Shown in pieces: positions 9,101-17,458 of a stretch of DNA of 64,000 bases. Under the pieces are notes generated by a model. It had not been told where the DNA came from and made no database searches. It saw only the letters and a program-made list of their open reading frames with translations. This stretch comes from Syntrophobacteraceae bacterium (GTDB taxonomy: Bacteria; Desulfobacterota; Syntrophobacteria; Syntrophobacterales; Syntrophobacteraceae): positions 1 through 64,000 of the forward strand of contig JALOPI010000002.1 of the NCBI GenBank assembly GCA_025453975.1. The letters are read 5' to 3'. The stretch's first letter is position 1. Each line of letters begins with the position of its first letter. Made by a program: the position numbers and the translations under genes.

Positions 9101-10729
9101 ATGACCGCTTGCACTCCATCGCCCAGGGATGCCCTGGATCAGTCGGGAGAAGCCAGGCAGGCGCAGCATCACGAGCTACAGATCCTCTTCGATATCGGTA
9201 CCGCTCTCCATTCCTCCCCTCACCTCCAAGATGTGCTTCAACAGGCCCTGCTGGCCATTTTACAGACCCTCAAGTTCAAAATGGGAGTCATCTACCTCCT
9301 GAGGGAGACCCTCGAAGACGAGGGGGGGCTCGACCTGGTGGCTCAGCATGGGTTCTCATCGAAGCTGAAGAACGCCATCCAGACTTTCTACGTGAGCCCT
9401 CGGAAACTGGAGGCGCTGCGACTGAAGGGGCGTGTGCTGTGGCTCACGCCCTCTGATATCGTCTTCCCGGATCTGCGGAAGCGAATGCAGGATGAGGGGA
9501 TTTCGGAGATCATCTGCATTCCGCTCCTGACGCAGAAACGGATCCTGGGGCTCATGTACGTGACCAACGACGGTATTCTCCAGCTGAAGCCGGAGCGCAA
9601 TGAGTTCCTCACCACCATCGGGTACCACATCGGGACGGCCATCGAGAATGCCCAGCTCTTCGAATCGGTGGAGCGTGCCAAGAAGGAGCTGGAGATCAGT
9701 TTTGATGCCATCCAGCACAGTATCTTCATCATCGATCTGGGCCGACGGGTCTTCCGGGTGAATCGCACCTGCGAAGGGGTTTATGGAGAAGGGGCATCTC
9801 TCATCGGGCGGCATTATCCGACGCTCCTGTACGCTCGGGATGAGCCGCCGGCCGATTGTCTCATCGAGCAGTGCCTCCGGGAGGGGCTGCCGGTCCAGCG
9901 TGAAGGGCCTCATCCCCGGTGGGGGGGGTTCTATTATTTTTATGCCTTCCCTGTGCTGAACTCCTCGGGGAGACTGGCCAGGGTCGTCTACTACGAGAAG
10001 GACGCCACCGAATCCAAGAAGCTCGAGCAGCGGCTTCAGCAGAGTGAGCGGCTCAAGGCGCTGGGGACACTGGCCGCTGGAATCGCCCACGAGATCAGGA
10101 ATCCCCTGGCCACCATCAATTTCAATACACAGATGCTGCAGCGCGAGCTGAGCCTCGAGCCAGTGCAGCTTCAGATGTTCAATGACATGGTCCAGGAGGT
10201 GAGGAAGATCGACCGGATCGTGCAGCAGGTCCTCCATTTCGCAAGGCCTCGCGAGCCCCAGTTCTGCCCCAATGGGCTCAACGAGGTCGTGGCATACTGT
10301 CTGGAGCTGGCCAAGGTATACCTGCGCAAGGCGACCGTCGAGATCGAGCTGAAGCTGGAGCCGCAGCTGCCGCTCATTGTCATGGACCACAGCCAGATCA
10401 GTCAGGTGGTCATGAACCTCATCATCAACGGCATCGAAGCCATGCCGGAGGGCGGCCGGATGATCATTCAGACCGGGTTTCAGGAGGGTGGGGCAGGGGT
10501 GGTGCTGAAGGTCAGCGACACCGGGCAGGGTATTCTGGATGAGGATCGAAATCGCGTCTTCGACCCATTCTTCACGCGGAAGCCCGAAGGGACGGGCCTG
10601 GGCCTGAGCATCTCCCGTCAGATCATCGAAAAGCATGGAGCCTTCATCGAGATCGAGTCCGAGCGTGGTATGGGAGCAACGTTTCGGATCATATTCCCCG
10701 AGTCGTGCATGCATCGGTCCGATTCATGA
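9101..10729 (+). CDS. Soluble sensor histidine kinase with GAF and PAS domains
   Basis: The 542-residue protein has no membrane segments. A GAF domain (about 20-190) is followed by a PAS-like domain (about 200-310), a HisKA dimerization helix with the H-box A-H-E-I-R-N-P (His330), and an HATPase domain with N-box N-L-I-I-N-G-I-E-A and G-boxes D-T-G-Q-G-I and G-T-G-L-G-L. It would sense an intracellular signal and phosphorylate a response regulator. No regulator is adjacent, so it is an orphan here. The PAS region contains two Cys (in R-T-C and A-D-C-L-I-E-Q-C) that could be ligands, which is speculative. A perfect hairpin terminator follows. Confidence 0.93.
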   Translation: MTACTPSPRDALDQSGEARQAQHHELQILFDIGTALHSSPHLQDVLQQALLAILQTLKFKMGVIYLLRETLEDEGGLDLVAQHGFSSKLKNAIQTFYVSPRKLEALRLKGRVLWLTPSDIVFPDLRKRMQDEGISEIICIPLLTQKRILGLMYVTNDGILQLKPERNEFLTTIGYHIGTAIENAQLFESVERAKKELEISFDAIQHSIFIIDLGRRVFRVNRTCEGVYGEGASLIGRHYPTLLYARDEPPADCLIEQCLREGLPVQREGPHPRWGGFYYFYAFPVLNSSGRLARVVYYEKDATESKKLEQRLQQSERLKALGTLAAGIAHEIRNPLATINFNTQMLQRELSLEPVQLQMFNDMVQEVRKIDRIVQQVLHFARPREPQFCPNGLNEVVAYCLELAKVYLRKATVEIELKLEPQLPLIVMDHSQISQVVMNLIINGIEAMPEGGRMIIQTGFQEGGAGVVLKVSDTGQGILDEDRNRVFDPFFTRKPEGTGLGLSISRQIIEKHGAFIEIESERGMGATFRIIFPESCMHRSDS

Positions 10730-10746
10730 GCCGACTCTCTGAAAAA

Positions 10747-10773
10747 CAAAACGGGGACAATATCCCCGTTTTG
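10747..10773. terminator. Perfect bidirectional terminator
   Basis: A perfect 11-bp inverted repeat (10747-10757 and 10763-10773) with a 5-base loop has A-rich and T-rich flanks, so it can work on both strands. It ends the histidine kinase gene and would also stop transcripts arriving from the HesB gene on the other strand. Confidence 0.85.
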
Positions 10774-10891
10774 TCATCCGCTCACATTGACGATATGCGC
10801 AGCGCCGCCGATGCTCGGCACCTTCTTTCAGTGGCTTCGGTCAGTGTCGCATGTCATGATCTTGAAGCCAGCCTCCCCCGATGAGGGAGTC

Positions 10892-11209
10892 TCAGCACTT
10901 GCAGGAGCTTCCGCAGGCGCTGCCGTCGGATATGGGGGATTCACAAGTCAGCTTGAATCCTGATCCGAAGCCATAGTTTACATAGTCCACGGTCACTTGC
11001 TTGGTACGCTTGTAAAGCTCCTTGTCCATGACCACGGTGAAGCCATTGATTTTGCACACATCGTCGGTATCTTTCGGTTCATCCAGAACCATCGCCAGCG
11101 ATGGCCCGCCTCAGCCGCCGGATTGCAGGAAGATCCGAATGGGACTGATCTCCTTACCCTTGAAATACTCTTTGAGAACTTTGTCGGCGTTTTCGGAAAT
11201 GGTGACCAT
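10892..11209 (-). CDS. HesB/IscA-like iron-sulfur carrier with an in-frame UGA, probably selenocysteine
   Basis: Reading through one TGA gives a continuous 105-residue HesB/IscA-family protein from ATG 11209, which has AAAGGAG 10 bases upstream. The TGA (11113-11111, codon 33) sits exactly where homologs have the first conserved Cys of the S-G-G-C-G-G-P-S-L motif. The frame before and after it is fully family-like: I-R-I-F-L-Q-S-G-G before, and G-G-P-S-L-A-M-V-L-D-E after. The end is Cys-rich (C-G-S-S-C-K-C). A hairpin with SECIS character lies 20-36 bases after the UGA. HesB-like selenoproteins are known in anaerobic bacteria. A plain gene caller would miss it or start it at 11092, losing the first third. 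A simple nonsense mutation is less likely given the exact Cys position and intact frame. Confidence 0.88.
11075..11091 (-). promoter_or_regulatory. Candidate bacterial SECIS hairpin for the HesB selenoprotein
   Basis: On the minus strand, GGUUC and GAACC pair (plus a flanking U-G pair) around the loop UGGAU. The loop begins 26 bases after the UGA and has G at its second position, as the bacterial SECIS consensus asks. A second perfect hairpin (11104-11089, 6 bp, loop CUGG) lies closer to the UGA and overlaps it by a few bases, so the two are alternatives. Both lie within coding sequence. Confidence 0.65.
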
Positions 11210-11552
11210 TAATCAATGACTCCTTTCAAATGAATTGCTTCGGATGGTGTTTCCCACGACAAGGTCAAGTTAACACACGGCCGATGGGCACGCAAGCCCG
11301 CGAACTGTGCATTGTTACAGCCCAAATGAAAACGATTCCTGGATCCTCTGCTTCCTGTCGTTGACCCATCGGCACGGGGTGATCCTTGGCCCAGTGGGCC
11401 TGGCTTCAGTTTGAGGCTTCCTGCCATTCGTCGAGAAAAGCTGTCAAAGGCTTGAGAGTTAAAAACCGAACGGACGGATGATGGCCACTTTTCGTGGGTC
11501 AGGCCCGCGGGGCTGAAGCTTGTCAGGGAGACTCCCCGCCCTGCCGTCGGGC
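11210..11552. other. Intergenic region upstream of the HesB gene and downstream of cytochrome b
   Basis: This gap of about 340 bases holds the HesB ribosome site and presumably its promoter. On the minus strand a TTGACC box lies near 11264 but its -10 partner is poor. A GTTAAC site at about 11268, like those of the sigma-54 locus, also falls here. I see no RNA gene, strong hairpin or credible reading frame. Confidence 0.4.
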
Positions 11553-12197
11553 TCAAGCGGCACCGCCGACGGAAGGTGTCTGGCTCCCGTTGGCGGGAGC
11601 CTCTTCCCAGCCGGTGCACATGGCCTTGAGATGGCCTGTCAGGCTGTGTCCGGTGGTGATCATGTAAAGATGCCCCACCAGGAAGGCCACCAGGGCGAAC
11701 GCTCCCAGCATGTGAACCGTGGCGACACTGGAGAGGGAGAGCTGGATCCCGTACCGGGGCCAGGAGTTGTAAAGGTAATAGAGCAGGCCCGTGGTCACCT
11801 GAACGGGGATCAGGACCACGGCGATGCCGAGATAGGTCAGCCGTTGAAGGGGGTTGTGCTTGTTGCGCTCGCTTCTGGGAACCGGGTGCGCATCGCCCCG
11901 GAAGATTCCGTAGGCATAATATCCGACCACGGCGGCGAGCTTCCTGGTGGTGGGCACATAGTTCTTCCATTCTCCGGTGGTGAGCTTCCAGAAGATGATG
12001 AAGACGTAAAGAACGAACCATCCCATGCCGGCCGTGTTGTGAAGCTCGGCGGCCTTCTGGAAGCCGAAAAGGCGGTAGGTGCCGTGGACCTCGAAGCCCG
12101 TGACGGCCAGGAAGACGATGAGAGCGGCCTGGGCCCAGTGCCAGAAACGTTCGAAGCGGGAATATAGATAGATGCGCTCCATGGTGCGGGTGTCCAT
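11553..12197 (-). CDS. Membrane cytochrome b (cytochrome b561/PhsC-like family)
   Basis: The 214-residue integral membrane protein starts at ATG 12197 after GAGGAGAAG. It has about four to five hydrophobic helices and His residues suited to bis-His heme b binding: R-F-W-H-W-A near the N-terminus, E-L-H-N-T-A, and late V-H-M-L-G and V-G-H-L-Y. This is the layout of the membrane cytochromes that move electrons between quinone and periplasmic multiheme proteins. It lies 12 bases after the octaheme cytochrome gene, so the two are almost certainly co-transcribed and form a quinol-linked redox module. Electron direction is not known. Confidence 0.9.
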   Translation of the reverse strand: MDTRTMERIYLYSRFERFWHWAQAALIVFLAVTGFEVHGTYRLFGFQKAAELHNTAGMGWFVLYVFIIFWKLTTGEWKNYVPTTRKLAAVVGYYAYGIFRGDAHPVPRSERNKHNPLQRLTYLGIAVVLIPVQVTTGLLYYLYNSWPRYGIQLSLSSVATVHMLGAFALVAFLVGHLYMITTGHSLTGHLKAMCTGWEEAPANGSQTPSVGGAA

Positions 12198-12209
12198 GCT
12201 TCTTCTCCT

Positions 12210-13832
12210 CTATTGGCTCGACTTGCGTCGCAGGTAGCGAACAGAGCCGTGGCCGACGACTCCCAGCCCGGTGAGCAGGACGGCCGCCCAGCCCAGGGTG
12301 TCCACCGTGCGGCTGGAGTCACGCCCCGGCATGTAGATGCCCGAGATGTACTTCATCCGCCCATCGCTGCTGTGGCACTCGCTGCAGCTCAATGCCTGCT
12401 CCCTGGGTGCCACCATGTGGGTGGTTTGAAACAGGTATTCCGTCTCCAGGAAGCCCACTTCGCCGCTGAACGGCAGGCCGGCGTAATCCTGCCCCGCCTG
12501 GATGGCCTTCACCCAGTCGTAGCCTTTCCAATAGGCGGTGTCGTCCTTGCCGAAGAGGTGTGGAGCCACGAAATGATTGTTTTTACGATCATAAGGCTGC
12601 TTGCCCCGGTGTACCTTGAAGGGGAAAATGCGCGAGTTGGGATCGGATGCGGACCCGGTAACCTGGCTGATCCTCACCACACCGCCGGGGTCGACCCTGC
12701 TCTCCAGTGTGAGATAAGTCATTTTTCCATTATACCAGGAGTATTCGGGGACCACATTCTTCTCCCACACGAAGCTCCCTTTCATGCCGTCATAGGTGGG
12801 GCGGCCGTCCCTGACCTCAACGACGGGCTTTCCGGTTTCATCCCTTTTTCCCGCCGTCGACCAGTCCCAGTACATCTTGGTGGAATTCTTGCGGGCGAAT
12901 GCCGGGATGTGGCACGTCTGACAAGCGATCTTATCGGTGTGGTCGTTGGCCTTGACGCCTTCCTTGTGAGGCTTCTCCGAATGGCAGGAATAGCATGTGA
13001 TGCGCTTGATCTGGTCGTCGTCCAGCAGGCTCCGGCGGTCGGTCTGCTCAGTGAGCTTGTAGGATCGTCCGGAGATGGCGTGCTGCTCGGTGGTGTGGCA
13101 GCGCTGGCAGGTGAAGTTCAGGCCGTTGGCGTCCATGTGCACGTCCAGAGCCTTGTCGGGCTTGAACATGCTGGCGTCGAGGTCGCCGTGCTTGACCCCC
13201 TCTCCCCCTCCACCGAAGAAGTGGCACTCGCCGCAGTTCCTGCGGGTCGGAAGGGCGACGGACTGGGCCACCAGGTTCCAGTCCGGAGGATTGAAGACCT
13301 TGTCCCCCATCTTCTTGTTGGGCTCGTCGGCGGGGTGCCCCGCCCCGGCGGGAAATTTCTTGTAGGTGCCGGTTTGCTCATGGCAGACGAGGCAGTCGAC
13401 CTTTTCCTGGGAGGTGAAATCGAAGGTCTTGTCCTTCCAGCCATAGCCCGCGTGGCAGGATGTACAGCGGGGCTCGTTGGAGGCCAGGCTGATGCAGAAG
13501 TTGTTGACGACCAGCCCCGCCTTGCCAATTCGATCCTCAGGCTTGGCGTCCGGGGCCATCCAGGTCCAGTGGATGGTCTTGTGGAACTGCATCGCCGCCT
13601 CGGTGTGGCAGCTGAGACATGCCTTGGTCACCTCCGGGCCGGACTTGAATTCCTGTTGCAGCTCCTTGAATTTCGAATGGTCCGCCGTGAAGTTGGGGGA
13701 GTGCCGAACGCCGAATTCAGCCCCCTTGGGCGGCGGTTGGGGAGGGCTTCCGGCCCAGCCGACGGAAGCCGACCACAGGGCGCCCAGGCCCCAGAACGAA
13801 ACCAGCAGGATCAGCTCGATTCTTTTTCTCAT
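12210..13832 (-). CDS. Octaheme c-type cytochrome, tetrathionate reductase (OTR) family, membrane-anchored
   Basis: I chose ATG 13832, which has GAGG 8 bases upstream and gives an immediate Sec signal peptide (M-R-K-R then a hydrophobic stretch to about residue 27). There are eight C-x-x-C-H heme motifs. The OTR active-site features seem present: N110-x-x-C113 before the second heme, and the Lys-His-Gly-Asp segment (K214, D217) after the fourth C-x-x-C-H. A C-terminal helix with a basic tail (R-Y-L-R-R-K) anchors it, unlike the soluble Shewanella protein. OTR proteins reduce tetrathionate, nitrite or hydroxylamine in vitro. The physiological substrate is open. It pairs with the cytochrome b downstream. 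Confidence 0.92.
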   Translation of the reverse strand: MRKRIELILLVSFWGLGALWSASVGWAGSPPQPPPKGAEFGVRHSPNFTADHSKFKELQQEFKSGPEVTKACLSCHTEAAMQFHKTIHWTWMAPDAKPEDRIGKAGLVVNNFCISLASNEPRCTSCHAGYGWKDKTFDFTSQEKVDCLVCHEQTGTYKKFPAGAGHPADEPNKKMGDKVFNPPDWNLVAQSVALPTRRNCGECHFFGGGGEGVKHGDLDASMFKPDKALDVHMDANGLNFTCQRCHTTEQHAISGRSYKLTEQTDRRSLLDDDQIKRITCYSCHSEKPHKEGVKANDHTDKIACQTCHIPAFARKNSTKMYWDWSTAGKRDETGKPVVEVRDGRPTYDGMKGSFVWEKNVVPEYSWYNGKMTYLTLESRVDPGGVVRISQVTGSASDPNSRIFPFKVHRGKQPYDRKNNHFVAPHLFGKDDTAYWKGYDWVKAIQAGQDYAGLPFSGEVGFLETEYLFQTTHMVAPREQALSCSECHSSDGRMKYISGIYMPGRDSSRTVDTLGWAAVLLTGLGVVGHGSVRYLRRKSSQ

Positions 13833-13914
13833 ACCGTTAACCTCGTCGCTAGGGATCAAATCCGCGCCTGGAAACGCTTCACCAATATCCGGGGGGGCTG
13901 TGGCCGAGTATGGA

Positions 13915-13929
13915 GCAAGAGAAGTGCCA
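13915..13929 (-). promoter_or_regulatory. Sigma-54 promoter of the octaheme cytochrome operon
   Basis: On the minus strand TGGCAC (13929-13924), five bases, then TTGC (13918-13915) match the -24/-12 consensus exactly. Transcription would start near 13903, leaving a leader of about 70 bases before ATG 13832. It lies between the cytochrome gene and the divergent sigma-54 activator gene. Confidence 0.9.
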
Positions 13930-14012
13930 GAGCGTCTTCGCTCAATGGACTATATAAAATTCTGAAATCATTACATGAATCATTGTACTCTTCACTTTCG
14001 GTCCGCAGATCG

Positions 14013-14060
14013 GTTAACAGTGAGGAGGCTGTTCATGTTAACAACTGATGGAAAGTTAAC
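14013..14060. promoter_or_regulatory. Three GTTAAC sites, candidate activator-binding (UAS) region
   Basis: The palindrome GTTAAC occurs at 14013-14018, 14037-14042 and 14055-14060, with a fourth at 13836-13841 in the cytochrome leader. In DNA this GC-rich the hexamer should be rare (about one per 9 kb by base composition). The three sites lie 84-131 bases upstream of the -24 box, the usual distance for sigma-54 activators, and also just ahead of the activator's own start. The link to that protein is inferred. Confidence 0.5.
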
Positions 14061-14063
14061 GCC

Positions 14064-15440
14064 ATGGATAACAACCTGCTCGAGACCCTGGTCGCCACCA
14101 TGCAGGACGGCCTTCTGGTCGTGGACACCGAAGGGAGGATCCTGGCGGTGAACGCGGCCTTTCTGGAGATGACCGGGTACACGAGCGCCGAGCTGGTGGG
14201 AAAGCCCTGCACCGTCCTCAATTGCACGGGGTGCGAGATTTATGGGGAAAAAGACGGGCACAGGTTCTGCGCGCTTTTTGAAAAGGGCGCGGTGCGCAAC
14301 CGTCGTTGCGGGATCACGGCCAGGGATGGGCACACGGTTCATGTGGTCAAGTCGGCGACGGTGCTTCACGACCAGGACGGGCGGGTGGTGAGTGCCGTGG
14401 AAACGTTGAACAATGTTTCGGAATTGGTGCGTCGGGAGGAGGAAATCCAATCGCTGCGCCTGAGCCTTTACCAGGAGGGTTATGCGTCGGGGATTGTCGG
14501 CAACAGTCGTTCGATCCAGGCTCTGCTGGCGCTCGTCGGCAACGCGGCCCATTCCGATGCGCCGGTGTTCATTTCCGGCGAATCGGGGGTGGGGAAGGAG
14601 CTCGTGGCTCGGGCGCTGCACGACCTGAGCCCCCGGGCGCGCCGGAGCTTCATCAAGGTCAACTGCGCTTCGCTCAACGAGAATCTGCTGGAGAGCGAGC
14701 TTTTCGGGCACGTGAAGGGCTCCTTCACGGGTGCGGCCCGCGATCGCATCGGACGCTTCGAGGCCGCCACGGGGGGAACTATTTTTCTGGATGAAATTGG
14801 AGATCTTTCCCCGTCCATCCAGGTCAAGCTCCTGCGGGTGCTGGAGTGCGGCGAAGTGGAGCGTGTGGGGGACCACAACCCCGTCCAGATGGATGCGCGG
14901 GTCATCACGGCCACCAACCGGGATCTGGAAGCGCTGGTCCATGAGGGGTCGTTTCGGGCGGATTTGTTCTACCGGATCAATGTGGTTCCCATTCACGTGC
15001 CAGCTCTGCGCGAGCGGAGGGAAGATATCCCTCTTCTGGCTCAGCACTTCATCGAGCGTATCGCCGCCCGATCCGGAAAGCCCATCCGGGGCCTCACGAC
15101 GGAAGCGCTGGAGGTTTTGCTGGCTCATCCGTGGCCCGGGAACATCCGGGAGCTCCGAAACACCATTGAATACGCATTCGTGCTCTGCCATGATGGGCTC
15201 ATCCGTCCCGAGCACCTGGGGGCGCGTGTCCTTTCGGCGTCAGGTGCTTGTGATGGGAAGTCGGCGGCCCCCGCTGTTGAGAGGGTGCGCTGTGTCGAGA
15301 GGCATGAGCGCTCCCAGCGGGAAGATGCGGTGAGGCGGGCATTGGAAGCCTCGAGGGGGAATCGGACCGAGGCCGCGAAGCTTCTCGGCATCAGCCGCGT
15401 GGCGCTCTGGAAGCGCATGAAGCGGCTGGGAATCCTGTGA
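14064..15440 (+). CDS. Sigma-54-dependent transcriptional activator with a Cys-rich PAS sensor domain
   Basis: The 458-residue regulator begins with a PAS domain (1-120) that carries five Cys: C49, C54, C57, C69 and C82. Their spacing (C-x4-C-x2-C-x11-C-x12-C) suggests a metal or Fe-S cluster or redox thiols as sensor. The AAA+ domain has Walker A G-E-S-G-V-G-K-E, a sigma-54 loop G-S-F-T-G-A (family GAFTGA) and Walker B F-L-D-E-I-G-D. A Fis-type helix-turn-helix ends the protein ([13 protein letters not shown]). It is divergent from the octaheme cytochrome operon, which has a perfect sigma-54 promoter, so it is the likely activator. ATG 14064 has a modest GGAAAG site. A better Shine-Dalgarno at 14022 points to ATG 14035 in another frame. 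Confidence 0.95.
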   Translation: MDNNLLETLVATMQDGLLVVDTEGRILAVNAAFLEMTGYTSAELVGKPCTVLNCTGCEIYGEKDGHRFCALFEKGAVRNRRCGITARDGHTVHVVKSATVLHDQDGRVVSAVETLNNVSELVRREEEIQSLRLSLYQEGYASGIVGNSRSIQALLALVGNAAHSDAPVFISGESGVGKELVARALHDLSPRARRSFIKVNCASLNENLLESELFGHVKGSFTGAARDRIGRFEAATGGTIFLDEIGDLSPSIQVKLLRVLECGEVERVGDHNPVQMDARVITATNRDLEALVHEGSFRADLFYRINVVPIHVPALRERREDIPLLAQHFIERIAARSGKPIRGLTTEALEVLLAHPWPGNIRELRNTIEYAFVLCHDGLIRPEHLGARVLSASGACDGKSAAPAVERVRCVERHERSQREDAVRRALEASRGNRTEAAKLLGISRVALWKRMKRLGIL

Positions 15441-15506
15441 CGGCGAGGGTGGCTCGGGAGCCGGTCACTGTCCATTTTGCAGCATGGCAAGGAAAGGATG
15501 GATCCG

Positions 15507-16532
15507 ATGGCGATACCGGGAAATCTGCTGACAACGGCCATGGCGGTGATGCCCCACCGGGACGTGGATCGGGCGCTCGAGAAAGCCTTCTCCCTGGATG
15601 TGCCCTTCTGGCCGCAGCTGCCGTTGTTGAATTATTACGAAGACATGTACGTCCAGGCTTCGGAGGGCTTCCCCGGCATCGTGCTGAATCTCGAGGAGCG
15701 CACCCTCCGGTTCTCGATGGAGAAGTTTGCCCTGGAGCTGGAGGCGGTTCTGGCTCGTTTTGACGAGCCCGAGTATTTCGACATCAGCCCGACCTATTCG
15801 GTGGTCTATCATCGGTTTCTGCAGTCCGATCTGGCGTCGAGGCCGGCCATTCGGGGCCAGTTGGAAGGGCCAGTGAGCTTTGGACTGAACATCCATGACG
15901 AGAGCAATCGCCCCATCCTTTTCGACGACACCGTGCGGCCCTTCATGCTGGATTTCATGGCGCGCCGGGTGAACGTGCAGCTCGAGCGCCTCAAGAAGAT
16001 CAACCCCCATGCCTTCATGTTCGTGGATGAGCCGGGGCTCCAGTTCATTTTCAGTGGCATGTCGGGCTACAACAACCTGCAGGCCAGGGAGGACATGGAA
16101 GGGTTTTTCGCCCAGATCGAGCGCCCGCGCGGCATCCACCTCTGCGGCAACCCCGACTGGGACTTTCTGCTGGGCCTGGATCTGGACGTCTTGTCCCTCG
16201 ACATGTACTCCAACGGCGAGCGTTTTGTCTCGTACCTGGGCTCCATCCGGAAGTTCCTGGATCGTGGGGGCATCCTCATCTGGGGCATCGTGCCGACCAA
16301 TTTCGAGCCCTTCGAGAAGGAGAGCGGAGACGCGCTGGAGCAGAGGCTGGTGGGGCTCTGGCAGAGCCTGGGCCGGGGGGGGGTCGATCTGGACCATCTC
16401 CTTTCCCGGAGCATGTTGTCGCCGGCCACCTGCTGCCTGGTCAATCCCGATGGTACCGAGACCGTGGAGAGGGCTTTCGAGGTCACCCAGGCCCTTTCCC
16501 GGAGACTGAGGGAGCGCTTTCGGCTGGGGTGA
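15507..16532 (+). CDS. MetE-core-like (cobalamin-independent methionine synthase C-domain/UroD-like) protein
   Basis: The protein is about 341 residues from ATG 15507, which has AAGGAAAGG 9 bases upstream; ATG 15498 or TTG 15477 are less likely starts. It resembles the catalytic barrel of MetE without the N-terminal half: N-L-L-T-T-A-M-A-V-M-P-H-R-D at the start, the zinc-ligand-like H-L-C-G segment, and a late S-x-A-T-C-C-L-V-N-P segment with another Cys. Short MetE-core proteins in Wood-Ljungdahl organisms are thought to methylate homocysteine from a methyl-corrinoid protein instead of folate. That role is inferred, helped by the CODH/ACS genes in the same window. Next downstream is a DUF166 gene. 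Confidence 0.75.
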   Translation: MAIPGNLLTTAMAVMPHRDVDRALEKAFSLDVPFWPQLPLLNYYEDMYVQASEGFPGIVLNLEERTLRFSMEKFALELEAVLARFDEPEYFDISPTYSVVYHRFLQSDLASRPAIRGQLEGPVSFGLNIHDESNRPILFDDTVRPFMLDFMARRVNVQLERLKKINPHAFMFVDEPGLQFIFSGMSGYNNLQAREDMEGFFAQIERPRGIHLCGNPDWDFLLGLDLDVLSLDMYSNGERFVSYLGSIRKFLDRGGILIWGIVPTNFEPFEKESGDALEQRLVGLWQSLGRGGVDLDHLLSRSMLSPATCCLVNPDGTETVERAFEVTQALSRRLRERFRLG

Positions 16533-16783
16533 CACGCGCGGGCTCCCTTCACCTGCCTGGCCGTAATGGCCGAGTTTTACCGATGGGCGCCCGAGGACTG
16601 TGTGTTATAGTGCGTGGACTCCGGACGTCCTTCCATGAAGATGGGGGAGGCTGGGCTCATCGAAGGTTTGTGGCGCCACGGGGAGAGGCGGAGTCGATCG
16701 CGGGAGTTTGACAGGGGTTCTGGCTTCACCGTCAGGACCGAAGTCCGTCAGGCGGAGACACTGGTTGAGAGGATATCTAGCCC

Positions 16784-17458
16784 ATGCAGGACGTTTTGGT
16801 GTTTCAGCAGCACGGCAGTGGAGAGAAGAAAGTTCAGGGAATCCGGAAGCACGGCCTGGACGCCATCCGGCTGGAGATCGTGTCCATCGATGCCTTTCTC
16901 CCCGTCATTGTCGATGATCCCGAGAAGTATCTGCCGTCCACCATCGGGGCGGACCTGGTTCTCGACTACCTGCGGCATCCCGATCTGTCCCAGGAGCTCT
17001 GCGCACGCTGCAGTGCCCTGGGGATTCCCGTGGTGGCTTCGGGAAAGAAGTGGCGCATGGATGGGGTGTTCACGCCTCCGACCTGCTGCGGCCTTCCCAG
17101 AAATGATGTCCTCGGGGTTTACGGGGAGCGGTTCGGGGCTCCTGAAATGGCCGTGGAGACGAAGAACGGTCTCATCAGCGCGGTGCGGGTCATTCGGAGC
17201 GCGCCCTGCGGAGCTACGTGGGACGCCGCGGAAAGGATCGTCGGGTGGCCGGTCGAGGATGCCGCCGTTCGCATCGGCCTGGAGACTCAGTTTTTTTGCT
17301 ACGCCGACCCGTCGGGGTGGGATCCCATGTATGGCAAGAGCCCGGTCCACTTCGCGGGCGAAGTGCACAAGGCCGCGCTGCGGCGTGGCGGTGACGGCGG
17401 GCCGGAATGCGCCGCCCGGCATTCTGCGAGCCTGTTCTTGTCAGGAGGTGTGTCATGA
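16784..17458 (+). CDS. DUF166 family protein of unknown function
   Basis: The 224-residue protein matches what I know of DUF166, a family seen mainly in methanogens and anaerobic Desulfobacterota and sometimes labelled thymidylate synthase without proof. Conserved Cys are grouped as C-A-R-C, P-P-T-C-C-G-L and A-P-C-G-A-T, which suggests metal or Fe-S binding or thiol chemistry. It overlaps the next CBS gene by an ATGA junction, so the two are translationally coupled. The 250 bases upstream hold no clear gene; there is only a CCGTCAGG direct repeat (near 16731 and 16747). I cannot assign a reaction. Confidence 0.75.
   Translation: MQDVLVFQQHGSGEKKVQGIRKHGLDAIRLEIVSIDAFLPVIVDDPEKYLPSTIGADLVLDYLRHPDLSQELCARCSALGIPVVASGKKWRMDGVFTPPTCCGLPRNDVLGVYGERFGAPEMAVETKNGLISAVRVIRSAPCGATWDAAERIVGWPVEDAAVRIGLETQFFCYADPSGWDPMYGKSPVHFAGEVHKAALRRGGDGGPECAARHSASLFLSGGVS

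Noticed and set aside
12213-14048. Long plus-strand open frame opposite the octaheme cytochrome
   Set aside because: It is a shadow of the cytochrome gene, which has eight heme motifs and a signal peptide.
16533-16783. Possible cobalamin or SAM riboswitch ahead of the DUF166 gene
   Set aside because: None of the conserved boxes are present; only a short direct repeat is seen.
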